In this document: positions 48,628 to 57,862 of the stretch, piece by piece
How positions within the stretch are numbered: the stretch's first letter is position 1
Layout of the letters: each line of letters starts with the position of its first letter
DNA from: Streptomyces albiflavescens
Lineage (GTDB): Bacteria > Actinomycetota > Actinomycetes > Streptomycetales > Streptomycetaceae
NCBI RefSeq assembly: GCF_014645835.1
Contig: NZ_BMMM01000002.1
Coordinates: forward strand, 242,388 to 306,387
DNA: 64,000 nucleotides
Direction of reading: 5' to 3'
Notes under the pieces: model-generated
Databases searched by the model: none
What the model saw: the letters and a program-made list of their open reading frames with translations, nothing else
Told to the model about the DNA's origin: nothing
Position numbers and translations under genes: made by a program

Positions 48628-50007
48628 ATGAGGTGGGCGCTGGTCAAGGTGTGCGTGGCGGTGACCACGATGGTCGTGGTCGCCTTCGCGGTCCCGCTGG
48701 GTCTGGTGATCAAGGAGATGGCGCGGGACCGGGCGTTCTCGAACGCCGAGCGGCAGGCCGCGGCCATCGCGCCCGCGCTCTCCATCACCACCGACCGGGA
48801 CCAGTTGGAGCGGGTCGTCGCCTCCGCGGGTTCCGACTCGGGGATGGCCGTGCACATACCCGCCGCCGACGGCGCGGCCGCGGTCGAGATCGGCAAGCAG
48901 CGCGCCGCCGGCAAGGACATCGAAACGACCCAGAAGCTGGGCCGCGCCTCCACCACGGAGGTCTCCGGTGGCTCGACGCTGCTCCAGCCCGTCGCGCTGA
49001 GCTCCGGCGAGATCGCGGTCGTCGAGGTGTACGTCCCCGAGTCCGAGGTCAGCAACGGCGTCGGCACGGCCTGGGCGGTGCTCGCCGCGGTCGGGGTCGC
49101 GCTCATCATCGGCTCGGTCGCGGTCGCCGATCGGCTGGGCGTACGGATGGTGCAGCCCGCGCAGCGCCTGGTCGAGAGTGCGCATGAGCTGGGGGAGGGG
49201 AAGCTGGGGGCGCGGGTACCCGAGGAGGGGCCGACGGAACTGCGGCTGGCGGCGGTCGCGTTCAACTCGATGGCCGATCAGGTCGTACAACTGCTCGCGA
49301 ATGAACGGGAGTTGGCGGCAGACCTCTCGCATCGTCTGCGTACGCCGCTGACGGTGTTGCGGCTCAACACGGCCTCGCTCGGTGACGGACCCGCCGCCGA
49401 GCAGACCCGGGCCGCCGTCGCGCAGCTGGAGCGCGAGGTCGACACGATCATCCGGACCGCCCGGGAGGCCAAGCCGCAGACCGCGGCGATCGGTGTCGGC
49501 GCCGGGTGCGACGCGTCCGAAGTCGTGCGCGAGCGTATGGACTTCTGGTCGGCGCTCGCGGAGGACGAGGGCCGCAAGGTGCGGGTGGCCGGGATCGACC
49601 GGCCGGTCCGCATACCCGTCGCCCGCGCCGATCTGGTGGCCGCGCTCGACGCGCTCCTCGGCAATGTCTTCCGGCACACCCCGGAGGGCACGGCCTTCGC
49701 GGTCGACGTGCACAACGGCGAGGACGCCGTGATCGTGCTGGTGTCGGACGCGGGCCCGGGGATCGTGGATCCCGAGGCGGCCATGGCGCGCGGCCGCGGC
49801 TCCGGGAACGACGGGTCGACAGGGCTCGGCCTCGACATCGTGCGGAGGCTCGCGGAGGCGACGGGCGGGGATGTACGGATCGGTTCGTCCGTGCTGGGCG
49901 GGACCGAGGTGCGGATCTGGATCCAACTGGACGGCCGGGCGACCCCTCTCCGGCGGGGGCACCGGGGGACAGTACGCCGCCGTCGCCGCGGGGCGGGCGT
50001 GAGCTGA
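48628..50007 (+). CDS. Sensor histidine kinase
   Basis: A 459-residue membrane kinase. TM1 is about 3-28, an extracytoplasmic domain about 30-145, TM2 about 148-170, then HAMP ('RMVQPAQRLVESAHELGEGK'), HisKA with His235 in 'LSHRLRTPL', and HATPase with 'LLGNVFRHTP', 'DAGPGI' and 'GSTGLGLDIV'. ATG 48628 has GAGGGG upstream. A copy of its first 12 bases (ATGAGGTGGGCG) occurs 32 bases earlier at the regulator stop, out of frame. A basic Arg-rich tail ends the protein. The signal is unknown. Confidence 0.85.
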   Translation: MRWALVKVCVAVTTMVVVAFAVPLGLVIKEMARDRAFSNAERQAAAIAPALSITTDRDQLERVVASAGSDSGMAVHIPAADGAAAVEIGKQRAAGKDIETTQKLGRASTTEVSGGSTLLQPVALSSGEIAVVEVYVPESEVSNGVGTAWAVLAAVGVALIIGSVAVADRLGVRMVQPAQRLVESAHELGEGKLGARVPEEGPTELRLAAVAFNSMADQVVQLLANERELAADLSHRLRTPLTVLRLNTASLGDGPAAEQTRAAVAQLEREVDTIIRTAREAKPQTAAIGVGAGCDASEVVRERMDFWSALAEDEGRKVRVAGIDRPVRIPVARADLVAALDALLGNVFRHTPEGTAFAVDVHNGEDAVIVLVSDAGPGIVDPEAAMARGRGSGNDGSTGLGLDIVRRLAEATGGDVRIGSSVLGGTEVRIWIQLDGRATPLRRGHRGTVRRRRRGAGVS

Positions 50008-50355
50008 CGGTTCGCCGCGGGCCTTGGCTGACGGGCGCGTCGCCGCGCGGGCTTTGGCTGACGTGTGCGGTTCGCTGCGCGGGTTTTGAGCGGTGTTCGG
50101 GCTTCGGCGTGCCGGGCTCTGCCGGTGCGGGCCTTCCGCTGCCAGGACGGTCTTCTGCGCCGCTCCGCGGCGGCTTTGGGCGCCCGAATTGGTCTCTACC
50201 TTTAACCGTCCCCGATGCCTTCCTTAAGCGCACCCTAAGATCCTCAACCTCCGTCCGGATGAGGCGGTTTGCCTGATTCCGGATCGCTAGCGTGCTCCGC
50301 ACCCACCCCTGGGAATCCCTGTGAACCCCCGTGAAACCGCGAAGGCAGGCACGCG
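50008..50355 (+). promoter_or_regulatory. Chitinase upstream region with 11-bp phased direct repeats
   Basis: 348 bases with no gene. The left half is G/C-rich with short GCTTTGGCTGACG-like repeats. TTTAAC (50201-50206), CTTAAG (50223-50228) and CCTAAG (50234-50239) are spaced by multiples of 11 bases, the pattern of OmpR/PhoP-type sites. The position beside a two-component pair suggests that it is their target. The ribosome site GAAGGCAGG precedes the ATG at 50356. Confidence 0.45.
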
Positions 50356-51831
50356 ATGAGCAGCACGCACCGGCGCAAGGTCAGTGGCAGGAACAAGGCG
50401 ATAGGCGGCATCGTCGCCGCGGCCGTGGTCGGCGGTGGCGCCATCCTGCTCACCGGGACCGCGCACGCGGCAGGCGTCGGCGCCGCGTACACCAAGACCA
50501 GTGACTGGTCGACGGGTTACACCGCGCAGTACGTCATCACGAACGACAGCAGCCAGGTGAAGGGAGACTGGACGCTGGAGTTCGACCTGCCGTCCGGCGC
50601 CAAGCTCAGCTCGCTGTGGAACGGCGAGTCGAGCGTGAGCGGGCAGCACGTCACCGTGAAGCCGCCGGCCTGGGACAAGGACGGCCTGAAGGCCGGCGAG
50701 TCCGTCACCGTGGGCTTCGTCGTGAACGGCACCGCGGACCCGACGGGCTGTCTCATCGACAGCGCCAAGTGCTCGGTGGACGACGGCGCGACGCCCGAGC
50801 CGAGCGGTCGCCCCACGCAGTCCGCGACCCCCAACCCGACGCCGACCCCGACCGCCACCGCTTCTCAGAGCGCGACGCCCACTCCGACCGCGACGGCGAC
50901 CCCCTCTCCCTCGCAGAGCTCCGGCAGTGGCAGCACGACGACCGCCGGCTTCGCGCCCTACGTCGACACCTCTCTCTACCCGGCCTTCGATCTGGTCGCG
51001 AGCGCCACGGCCACCGGTGTGAAGGACTACAACCTGGCCTTCATCACGGACGGCGGCGGCTGCACCCCCAAGTGGGGCGGCGTGTCCGACCTCGCCAGCG
51101 ACGGGGTGGCGTCGCAGATCGGCGCGTTGCGCGCCAAGGGCGGCGACGTCCGCGTCTCCTTCGGCGGGGCCTCCGGTTCGGAGCTGGCGACGACCTGTTC
51201 CTCGGCGGACGCGCTGGCGACGGCGTACGGGAAGGCCGTGGACGCGTACGACCTCACGAAGGTCGACTTCGACGTCGAGGGCGGCGCGCTGCCGAACACG
51301 ACCGCGAACACGAACCGAGCGAAGGCCATCGCCAAGCTCCAGCAGCAGCACCCGAACCTGGACGTGTCCTTCACCCTCCCGGTGATGCCGGAGGGCCTCA
51401 CCCAGGACGGCGTGAACCTCCTGTCCAACGCCAAGTCGAACGGCGTGAAGATCAACACCGTGAACATCATGGCGATGGACTACGGCGCCTCGTACAGCGG
51501 TGACATGGGCACCTACGCCGAGCAGGCCGCCACGGCCACGCAGGCGCAGGTGAAGAGCGTCCTCGGGCTGTCGGACAGCGCGGCGTGGAAGGCCGTCGCC
51601 ATCACCCCGATGATCGGCGTGAACGACGTGTCCTCCGAGATCTTCAAGGTCGACGACGCCTCGCAGCTGGTGACCTTCGCCAAGTCCAAGGGCCTCGGCT
51701 GGCTGTCGATGTGGTCCGCGACCCGCGACAAGCAGTGCCCGGGCGGCGCGAAGAACTCCGCGGACGCAACGTGCAGTTCGATCGTTCAGGATGCGGGCGC
51801 CTTCTCGAAGACCTTCGGCGCCTACAAGTAG
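50356..51831 (+). CDS. Secreted GH18 chitinase with CBM2-like domain
   Basis: A 491-residue secreted glycosidase. The signal peptide (1-38) ends 'GTAHA'. Residues about 39-140 form a family 2 carbohydrate-binding domain ('YVITNDSSQVKGDWTLEFDL'). A Thr/Pro/Ser linker (about 150-195) leads to a GH18 domain with 'VRVSFGGASG' and catalytic 'KVDFDVEGG', where Glu308 is the acid/base. The reaction is hydrolysis of chitin beta-1,4 links outside the cell. A hairpin terminator follows. Confidence 0.9.
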   Translation: MSSTHRRKVSGRNKAIGGIVAAAVVGGGAILLTGTAHAAGVGAAYTKTSDWSTGYTAQYVITNDSSQVKGDWTLEFDLPSGAKLSSLWNGESSVSGQHVTVKPPAWDKDGLKAGESVTVGFVVNGTADPTGCLIDSAKCSVDDGATPEPSGRPTQSATPNPTPTPTATASQSATPTPTATATPSPSQSSGSGSTTTAGFAPYVDTSLYPAFDLVASATATGVKDYNLAFITDGGGCTPKWGGVSDLASDGVASQIGALRAKGGDVRVSFGGASGSELATTCSSADALATAYGKAVDAYDLTKVDFDVEGGALPNTTANTNRAKAIAKLQQQHPNLDVSFTLPVMPEGLTQDGVNLLSNAKSNGVKINTVNIMAMDYGASYSGDMGTYAEQAATATQAQVKSVLGLSDSAAWKAVAITPMIGVNDVSSEIFKVDDASQLVTFAKSKGLGWLSMWSATRDKQCPGGAKNSADATCSSIVQDAGAFSKTFGAYK

Positions 51832-51862
51832 CTATCAAGTAGCCATCACCGAAACGGGGGTT

Positions 51863-51904
51863 GCGCGCCCTGGCCGGATCTCCCCCCACCCGGCCGGGGC
51901 GCGC
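51863..51904. terminator. 15-bp hairpin after the chitinase gene
   Basis: GCGCGCCCTGGCCGG (51863-51877) pairs with CCGGCCGGGGCGCGC (51890-51904) with one G-T pair and a 12-base loop. It lies between convergent genes and probably serves both. No gene is seen in 51832-52045. Confidence 0.75.
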
Positions 51905-52045
51905 TTCGGCGTACAGCCGTGGCATCCGGCTCATTTCGTACGGCGTCGACGCCCACCGTCGACGCCCAGGGAGCACGCGAGGACCAGGCCGCGGCAAGGC
52001 GACCTGGTCCGAGCCGGGGTGCGACTCCCGGGTGAGTGAGGGCCG

Positions 52046-54229
52046 TCAGCCCTCGGCCGGCGCGCTCCCCTCTGTCAGGCCCAGCCTGCCGTGCACCGCG
52101 CGCAGTGGCTTCGGGGCGTACCAGGCCGTTCGGCCCAGGAGCCGCATGGCCGCCGGGACCAGCACACCTCGTACGGCCACCGCGTCGATCAGGATCGCCA
52201 GACCGCTGCCGAGGCCGAACATCTGGATGAAGCTGACGTGGGCCGTGCCGAAGGCGAAGAAGCTCACCGCGAGGAGGCCGGCTGCCATCGTGACGATTCG
52301 GCCGGTGTGGGAGAGCCCGCTGGTGACGGCGGTCTCCGTGTCGGCGCCCGCGTCGTGGAGTTCCTTGATGCGGCTGGTGACGAAGACCTCGTAGTCCATG
52401 GACAGACCGAAGGCGATGCAGAACATGAGGACCGTCATGGACGTGTCCATGGGTTGCGGGGTGAAGCCGAGCAGGGATGCCAGATGGCCGTCCTGGAAGA
52501 TCCACACCATGACGCCGATGGCCGCGGTGAGGCTGATGGCGTTGAGGACCAGCGCCCGCAGTGGCTGCACCACGCTACCGGTGAAGAGGAAGAGGATCAG
52601 GAAGGTGGTGCCGGCGACGAGGCCGATGGCGTACGGGAGCCGGTCCGCGATCGACGACTTGGAGTCGACGAGGCGTGCGTCGGTGCCGCCGACCAGCGCC
52701 TCGGTTCCGCCGGGCACGTCCACCGCTCGTACGGCCTTGACCAAGTCCTGTGCCTCGTCCGACTTGGGGGTCAGGCCGGTGACGACGGTGATCCGCTGGG
52801 CGTCGGGGCGGGCGAGTGCGGCCGCGGCGGGGCCGGGCCGGGCGGACCGGCCGTCGGTGTAGGTACCGGCGGAGGTCTCGACCCGGGCCGCACCGTCGAG
52901 CCGCGAGAGAGCGGTCGCGTACGTACGCAGGTCGGCCGGGGCGACCGGCCCCGTCGTGACGATCTGCACCGCCGACTCGTCGCTGCCGGTGAAGTCGTGC
53001 TGCACCGCGGTGGCGACCTGACGGCTCTGCGCGCTCTCGGGCAGCACCCGCTCGTCCGGCGTGCCGAACGTGACGCCGAGCAGCGGACTCGCGGCGAGCA
53101 GCAGGACGGCGAGGACCGGCAGTGCGGTCAGGGCGGGCCTGCGCATGACCGTGCGGGACAGCCGGGCCCAGAGGGGGGCCTCGGCGCTCCGCACCGTCTG
53201 CGCCCAGGGCAGTCGGCCGTTGTTGATCCGGTGGCCCAGCACGGCGAGCAGCGCGGGGATGACGAGCAGGGCGCTGACGGCGGCGATGGCCACCACGCCG
53301 ATGCCCGCGTAGGCGAAGGACCGCAGGAAGAACTGTGGGAAGACCAGCAGCGCGGCGAGTGCGGCGGCGACGGTCGCGGCCGAGAAGGTGATGGTCCGCC
53401 CGGCCGTCCGTACCGTGTGCCGCAGTGCGTCGGGGACCTCGGCGCCCTCGGCGAGGTGCTCACGGAACCGGCTGATCATGAGCAGCGCGTAGTCGATGCC
53501 GAGGCCCAGGCCGAGCGCGGTGGTGAGGTTGATCGAGAACACCGACACGTTGGTGAGGCTGCCCAGTACATAGAGCTCGGCGAAGGTTCCGACGATCGCG
53601 ATCAGCCCGATGACCAGGGGCAGCAGTGCCGCTACGACGCTGCCGAAGGCGATCACCAGCAGGATCAGGATCAGTGGCACGGCGATCGACTCGGCCAGCG
53701 CCAGGTCCTTGGCGACCTGCGTGGGCACCTCGTCGCCGACCGCGGCCTCGCCGCCGGCCCGTACGGTCAGCCCGTTCCGGTCGCCGGTGTACCGCTCGGT
53801 GATCACCGAGGCGTTGTCGCCCTGCTCGGTGTCGTCACCCTTCACGTGGGCCAGGACCAGCGCCTCCTTCCCGTCCCGGGAGGTCAGCGCGGAGCTGCCG
53901 GTGTCCCAGTACGAGATCACGTTCGCCAGGGTGGACTCGCCCTTGAGCTGCGTGGTGAGGGTGCGCCCCGTGCGCTCGACGGCGGGGGAGTCGATGCCGC
54001 CGTCCTTGTCGGCCCGGACCAGCAGGACCAGGTTGCTCTCGCCGCCGAACTTCTCGTCGATGAGCTGCTGCGCGCGGGCCGAGGGCGCGCTCGGATCCTC
54101 GAAGCCGCCGCCGAGGAGCTTGCCGAACGCCCCGAAGCCAATGGCCCCCATGGCGACCACGGCCACCACGGTGAGTGTCAGTACGAGCCGGCTCCGGTGG
54201 AGCGACAGCTCGGCGATGCGGTCGAACAC
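52046..54229 (-). CDS. MMPL/RND-family transporter
   Basis: A 727-residue membrane protein with 11-12 TM segments in two halves, each with a large outside loop (about 40-170 and 380-520), the MMPL (mycobacterial membrane protein large) layout. 'LGLGIDYALLMISRFREHL' and 'FGLSMDYEVFVTSRIKE' are the paired TM4/TM10 signatures. It would move lipids, drugs or other hydrophobic molecules using the proton gradient. GTG 54229 has GGAGGCG upstream. It diverges from a TetR gene, with three operator-like repeats between them, so it is very likely repressed by that protein. Confidence 0.9.
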   Translation of the reverse strand: MFDRIAELSLHRSRLVLTLTVVAVVAMGAIGFGAFGKLLGGGFEDPSAPSARAQQLIDEKFGGESNLVLLVRADKDGGIDSPAVERTGRTLTTQLKGESTLANVISYWDTGSSALTSRDGKEALVLAHVKGDDTEQGDNASVITERYTGDRNGLTVRAGGEAAVGDEVPTQVAKDLALAESIAVPLILILLVIAFGSVVAALLPLVIGLIAIVGTFAELYVLGSLTNVSVFSINLTTALGLGLGIDYALLMISRFREHLAEGAEVPDALRHTVRTAGRTITFSAATVAAALAALLVFPQFFLRSFAYAGIGVVAIAAVSALLVIPALLAVLGHRINNGRLPWAQTVRSAEAPLWARLSRTVMRRPALTALPVLAVLLLAASPLLGVTFGTPDERVLPESAQSRQVATAVQHDFTGSDESAVQIVTTGPVAPADLRTYATALSRLDGAARVETSAGTYTDGRSARPGPAAAALARPDAQRITVVTGLTPKSDEAQDLVKAVRAVDVPGGTEALVGGTDARLVDSKSSIADRLPYAIGLVAGTTFLILFLFTGSVVQPLRALVLNAISLTAAIGVMVWIFQDGHLASLLGFTPQPMDTSMTVLMFCIAFGLSMDYEVFVTSRIKELHDAGADTETAVTSGLSHTGRIVTMAAGLLAVSFFAFGTAHVSFIQMFGLGSGLAILIDAVAVRGVLVPAAMRLLGRTAWYAPKPLRAVHGRLGLTEGSAPAEG

Positions 54230-54259
54230 GGTGATCGCCTCCGGATATGTGCGCCATCA

Positions 54260-54333
54260 TGTTTATGGCGTTAACATGGACAGTGACACAAGATGTTAAC
54301 GGCGTCAACATAGGAATGTTAATGGCGTCAACT
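54260..54333. promoter_or_regulatory. Three 17-bp TetR-type operators
   Basis: TGTTTATGGCGTTAACA (54260-54276), TGTTAACGGCGTCAACA (54294-54310) and TGTTAATGGCGTCAACT (54317-54333) share an imperfect dyad TGTTAAC-GGC-GTCAACA. They start 34 and 23 bases apart and cover the promoter region of the MMPL gene, so they should control it and possibly tetR itself. Confidence 0.75.
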
Positions 54334-54388
54334 TGGGGCAGGATGAGGTGGTGGATTCCGAAGGGACGGGGCGTGGGGCCGTCAGGCC

Positions 54389-54506
54389 GTGGGCCCGACA
54401 GATCGTGGGGCCCGACAGATCGTGGGGCCCGACAGGTCGTGGGGCCCGACAGGTCGTGGAGCCCGACAGGTCGTGGGACCTGGCAGATCATGGGGTCCGA
54501 CAGGTC
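54389..54506. repeat. Seven 17-bp tandem repeats upstream of tetR
   Basis: GTGGGGCCCGACAGATC and close variants (AGGTC, GAGCCC, GGACCTGG) repeat head to tail from 54389 to 54506, with one unit of 16 bases. The period is not a multiple of 3 and no frame is conserved. It fills the leader between the operators and the tetR start. Confidence 0.9.
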
Positions 54507-54549
54507 GGGTTCCTGGGTCCCGCAGGGACGGGGGCAGGATTCGGGCAGG

Positions 54550-55212
54550 ATGGAGATCATGGAGTCGATCACGGGCGGCAAGTCCCGCTATCACCACGGC
54601 GACCTCCGCAACGCGCTGATCGAGGCCGCCGTCGAACTCGCGGCCGAAGGCGGCCCGGAGCGTGTCGTCCTGCGCGAGGCGGCCCGCAGCGTCGGCGTGT
54701 CACCCACCGCCGCGTACCGCCACTTCAACGGCCAGGGAGAGCTCCTGGAGGAGGTGAAGATCCACGGGCAGCAGGCGCTCGCCGCCTCGATGTCCGAAGC
54801 CGTGCGCGTACTGCCCGGGCTCGACGATCCGGGCGAGGAGGCCGTACGCAGGACCGAGGCGATCGGGCGCGGGTACGTCCGGTTCGCGATCGAGCACCCC
54901 GGGCTCTACCGCACCGCCTTCTGTCGCACATCCGCGGCGGAGGAGCACGACTTCACGGGCCTCGAAGTCCCCGACGGCAGCCCGGAGTTCGCGGCGTTCA
55001 GAGAACTCTCGGACACCCTGGACACGCTGGTGGCCGCGGGCCGGATGCGGCCGGACAACCGTCCCGCGGCCGAGGTCGCCGCCTGGTCGGCCGTCCACGG
55101 CCTCTCCCTGCTCATTCTCGACGGGCCGCTCGCCCTGCTCCCCGCCGACCAGCGCGACGCGGTGGTCGAGCGCACCCTCACCACCATCGTGGCGGGCCTC
55201 ACCCGCCAGTAG
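54550..55212 (+). CDS. TetR-family regulator
   Basis: A 220-residue repressor. The N-terminal HTH is 'ALIEAAVELAAEGGPERVVL' followed by 'VGVSPTAAYRHFNGQGELLE'. The C-terminal ligand domain (WHG-type, 'YVRFAIEHPGLYRTAFC') is intact. ATG 54550 is given; ATG 54559 with GGAG 3 bases upstream is nearly as good. The leader is unusual because of the 17-bp tandem array. It is the likely repressor of the divergent MMPL transporter, possibly induced by the transporter's substrate. Confidence 0.87.
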   Translation: MEIMESITGGKSRYHHGDLRNALIEAAVELAAEGGPERVVLREAARSVGVSPTAAYRHFNGQGELLEEVKIHGQQALAASMSEAVRVLPGLDDPGEEAVRRTEAIGRGYVRFAIEHPGLYRTAFCRTSAAEEHDFTGLEVPDGSPEFAAFRELSDTLDTLVAAGRMRPDNRPAAEVAAWSAVHGLSLLILDGPLALLPADQRDAVVERTLTTIVAGLTRQ

Positions 55213-55360
55213 TCGGCCTCAAGCCCGGGGCCCGAGAAGCTCGACCCCCGAGAACCCCGGGGCCCCGAGCGGTGGACGCACCGCGACCCGAAATCGGACG
55301 CCGGCGCGCCGCCTGTCGCCGGCCGGTGCGCCGAGGACGTACTGCACGGCCCCGGACGAC

Positions 55361-55397
55361 ACGGGGCGCGGCACCCCCCTCAGGTGCCGCGCCCCGT
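55361..55397. terminator. 15-bp hairpin between tetR and bglC
   Basis: ACGGGGCGCGGCACC and GGTGCCGCGCCCCGT are perfectly complementary around a 7-base loop, between convergent genes. It should end both transcripts. The rest of 55213-55423 is without a gene. Confidence 0.8.
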
Positions 55398-55423
55398 CCC
55401 CCGCCATCCCCCGGTCACATGGT

Positions 55424-56854
55424 CTACTCGGCGGCCGCCGGCGGCGGCAGCGTGCCCGTCCGCGCCGCCTGCCCGTACCAGAGGGCGCTCGACTTCGGCG
55501 TACGGGTCTGGGTCGCGTAGTCCACGTACACCGCGCCGAAGCGCTTGCCGTAGCCGTACGCCCACTCGAAGTTGTCCATCAGGGACCACAGGTAGTAGCC
55601 GCGCACGTCCGCGCCGTCGGTGATGGCGCGGCGCACCGCGGACAGATGGCCGTGCAGGTACGCGATCCGCTCGGGGTCGTGGACGCGGCCGTCCGGGTCC
55701 GGCTTGTCGTCGTAGGCCGCGCCGTTCTCCGTCACGTACAGCGGCAGACCCGGCGCCTCCCGCGTGTAGCGCATGATCAGGTCGTGCAGGCCCGTCGGGT
55801 CGATGGTCCAGCCCATCTCCGTGCGCTCGCCCGGGGTTTGATGGAAGGCGACGTCGTCCGCGCCGGGCCAGGGGGAGTAGGAGCTCGCGCCGTGACCGTC
55901 CGCGCGCGGGCCCGCCGCGGTGGCGTCCGCCGCCGAAACCAGCGTCGGTGTGTAGTAGTTGAGGCCGAGCGCGTCGAGCGGCTGGTGGATCGCCGCGAGG
56001 TCGCCGTCCAGGACGTACGACCAGTCCGTGAGCGACGACGTCGCCGCCAGCAGTGTCTTCGGGTACGCGCCGTGCAGCATCGGGCCGTGGAAGACGCCGT
56101 TGGCGAGGTCGTCGATGCGCCGCGCGGCCGCCAGGTCCGCCGGGTCCTGCGAAAGTGGCCTGACGACTGAGGAGTTGAGGCTCACCGCGACCGTGTTGCG
56201 GGCCGGCATCGCGCCGCGCAGGGCCGAAGTGCCGAGCCCGTGGGCCAGGTTCAGGTGGTGCGCCGCCCGCAGTGACGCCACCGCGTCCGTACGGCCCGGG
56301 GCGTGCACCCCGGAGCCGTACCCCAGGAACGCGCTGCACCAGGGCTCGTTGAGGGTGATCCACTGCTCGACGCGGTCGCCCAGTGCCTCGCCGACGATCT
56401 GCGCGTATTCGGCGAACCGCAGCGCCGTGTCGCGCTCGGGCCAGCCGCCCGCGTCCTCCAGCTCCTGCGGGAGGTCCCAGTGGTAGAGGGTGACGGCGGG
56501 CTTGATGCCGTGGGTGAGCAGCTCGTCGACGAGCCGTCGGTAGAAGTCCAGGCCGCGCTGCACGGCGGGCCCGCGACCGGTCGGCTGCACCCGCGGCCAG
56601 GAGACCGAGAAGCGGTACGCCGTCAGGCCCAGCTCTGCCATCAGGGCCACGTCGTCGCGGTAGCGGTGGTAGTGGTCGACGGCCACGTCGCCGTTCTCAC
56701 CGCCCGCCGTCTTGCCCGGCGTATGGCTGAAGGTGTCCCAGATCGAGGGTGTGCGGCCGTCCTCCCGCACCGCCCCCTCGATCTGGTACGCGGAGGTCGC
56801 CGCGCCCCAGAGGAAGGCGGGAGGAAAGGTCACGGGGGTAACGGGCTCAGGCAT
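55424..56854 (-). CDS. bglC: GH1 beta-glucosidase
   Basis: A 476-residue cytoplasmic glycosidase. The acid/base is Glu170 in 'TLNEPW' and the nucleophile Glu376 in 'YVTENG'. The N-terminal '[15 protein letters not shown]' is the GH1 signature. It should split cellobiose and cello-oligosaccharides brought in by CebEFG to glucose. The gene lies 99 bases downstream of cebG, and a near-perfect CebR box overlaps its start codon, so it has its own control by cellobiose. The order cebR-cebE-cebF-cebG-bglC matches the known Streptomyces locus. Confidence 0.93.
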   Translation of the reverse strand: MPEPVTPVTFPPAFLWGAATSAYQIEGAVREDGRTPSIWDTFSHTPGKTAGGENGDVAVDHYHRYRDDVALMAELGLTAYRFSVSWPRVQPTGRGPAVQRGLDFYRRLVDELLTHGIKPAVTLYHWDLPQELEDAGGWPERDTALRFAEYAQIVGEALGDRVEQWITLNEPWCSAFLGYGSGVHAPGRTDAVASLRAAHHLNLAHGLGTSALRGAMPARNTVAVSLNSSVVRPLSQDPADLAAARRIDDLANGVFHGPMLHGAYPKTLLAATSSLTDWSYVLDGDLAAIHQPLDALGLNYYTPTLVSAADATAAGPRADGHGASSYSPWPGADDVAFHQTPGERTEMGWTIDPTGLHDLIMRYTREAPGLPLYVTENGAAYDDKPDPDGRVHDPERIAYLHGHLSAVRRAITDGADVRGYYLWSLMDNFEWAYGYGKRFGAVYVDYATQTRTPKSSALWYGQAARTGTLPPPAAAE

Positions 56855-56867
56855 GGAAGCGCTCCCA
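56854..56867. promoter_or_regulatory. CebR box at the bglC start
   Basis: TGGAAGCGCTCCCA differs by one base from the known CebR palindrome TGGGAGCGCTCCCA. It touches the ATG of bglC (minus strand), so bound repressor would block initiation. Cellobiose or cellotriose is the known CebR inducer in Streptomyces. Confidence 0.8.
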
Positions 56868-56953
56868 TTAGGGGTCGTGGAGACCGACGAGTCGTAGGAA
56901 GGGGAAGAAGGGGACCGGGGCGGCGGTGACCCGGCCCCCTGGAGACGGAAGGG

Positions 56954-57862
56954 TCAGCCCTTGATCGCGCCCTGCATGATGCCGCCCACGATCTGCTTGC
57001 CGAACAGCAGGAAGGCGATCAGCAGCGGCAGCGTGCCGAGCAGCGCACCCGCCATGATCACCGACTGGTCGGGGATGTAGCCGGTGCCGAGGCCGTTCAG
57101 GGCGACCTGGACGGTGGGGTTCTGCTGGTTGAGCGCGATGATCGGCCAGAGGAAGTCGTTCCAGGCCATCACGAAGGTCAGCAGCCCGAGCACCGCCATC
57201 GCCGGCCGCGCCGCCGGGAAGACCACGTGCCATACGACGCGCAGACTGCTCGCCCCGTCGACCCGCGCCGCCTCGATCAGCTCGGTGGGCAGCGCCTGCA
57301 CCAGGTACTGCCGCATGAAGAACGTGCCGAAGGCGCTCACGAGGGTGGGCAGGATGACCGTCTGCAGCTGATTGGACCAGCCCAGGTCGCTCATCCACAG
57401 GTAGAGGGGTACGACGGCCAGCTGCGGCGGGATCATCATCGTGCCGATGGTGAGCAGCAGCAGGGTGCTGGAGAACTTGAACCGCAGCTTGGCGAAGGCG
57501 AACCCGGCGAGCGTGGAGAACAGGACCGTGCCGAAGGTGATGGTCCCGGCGACGATCACGGAGTTGACCATCGCGGTGCCGAGCCCGGCCTGGTCCCACG
57601 CGGTCTGGAGGTTCTTGAACAGGTTCCCGCCGAACCACAGCGGCGGCGGTGTCTGTGCGAGCCGCTCGTTGTTGCGTGAGGCCGCGATCGCGGTCCACAG
57701 CAGCGGCGCCAGCGAGACCAGCGCGAGAACCGTCAGGACGACATAGGTGGCCGGGCCCGCGTGCAGCTGCTTGCCCGCGCCGAGCACGCGGCGGCGTGCG
57801 GGGCGCCCGCCGCCCGCGCCCTTCTCCTTCGCCTGAGGCAGCGTCAGTTCACTTGTGGTCAT
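56954..57862 (-). CDS. cebG: Cellobiose/cellotriose ABC permease
   Basis: A 302-residue inner-membrane permease of the carbohydrate ABC (CUT1) type with six TM segments and the EAA loop 'EAARVDGASSLRVVWHVV'. It pairs with CebF. The ATPase is not in the locus; in Streptomyces the shared ATPase MsiK serves this system. ATG 57862 overlaps the cebF stop (ATGA). Confidence 0.92.
   Translation of the reverse strand: MTTSELTLPQAKEKGAGGGRPARRRVLGAGKQLHAGPATYVVLTVLALVSLAPLLWTAIAASRNNERLAQTPPPLWFGGNLFKNLQTAWDQAGLGTAMVNSVIVAGTITFGTVLFSTLAGFAFAKLRFKFSSTLLLLTIGTMMIPPQLAVVPLYLWMSDLGWSNQLQTVILPTLVSAFGTFFMRQYLVQALPTELIEAARVDGASSLRVVWHVVFPAARPAMAVLGLLTFVMAWNDFLWPIIALNQQNPTVQVALNGLGTGYIPDQSVIMAGALLGTLPLLIAFLLFGKQIVGGIMQGAIKG

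Noticed and set aside
52091..54274. A 727-residue plus-strand frame opposite the MMPL gene
   Set aside because: It mirrors the MMPL gene almost exactly and is Gly/Asp/Arg-rich without hydrophobic segments, as expected for an antisense shadow.
54389..54506. CRISPR array
   Set aside because: The 17-bp units touch each other with no spacers, and no cas genes are nearby. The Cas4-like nuclease at 40821 is a lone RecB-type protein beside a helicase.
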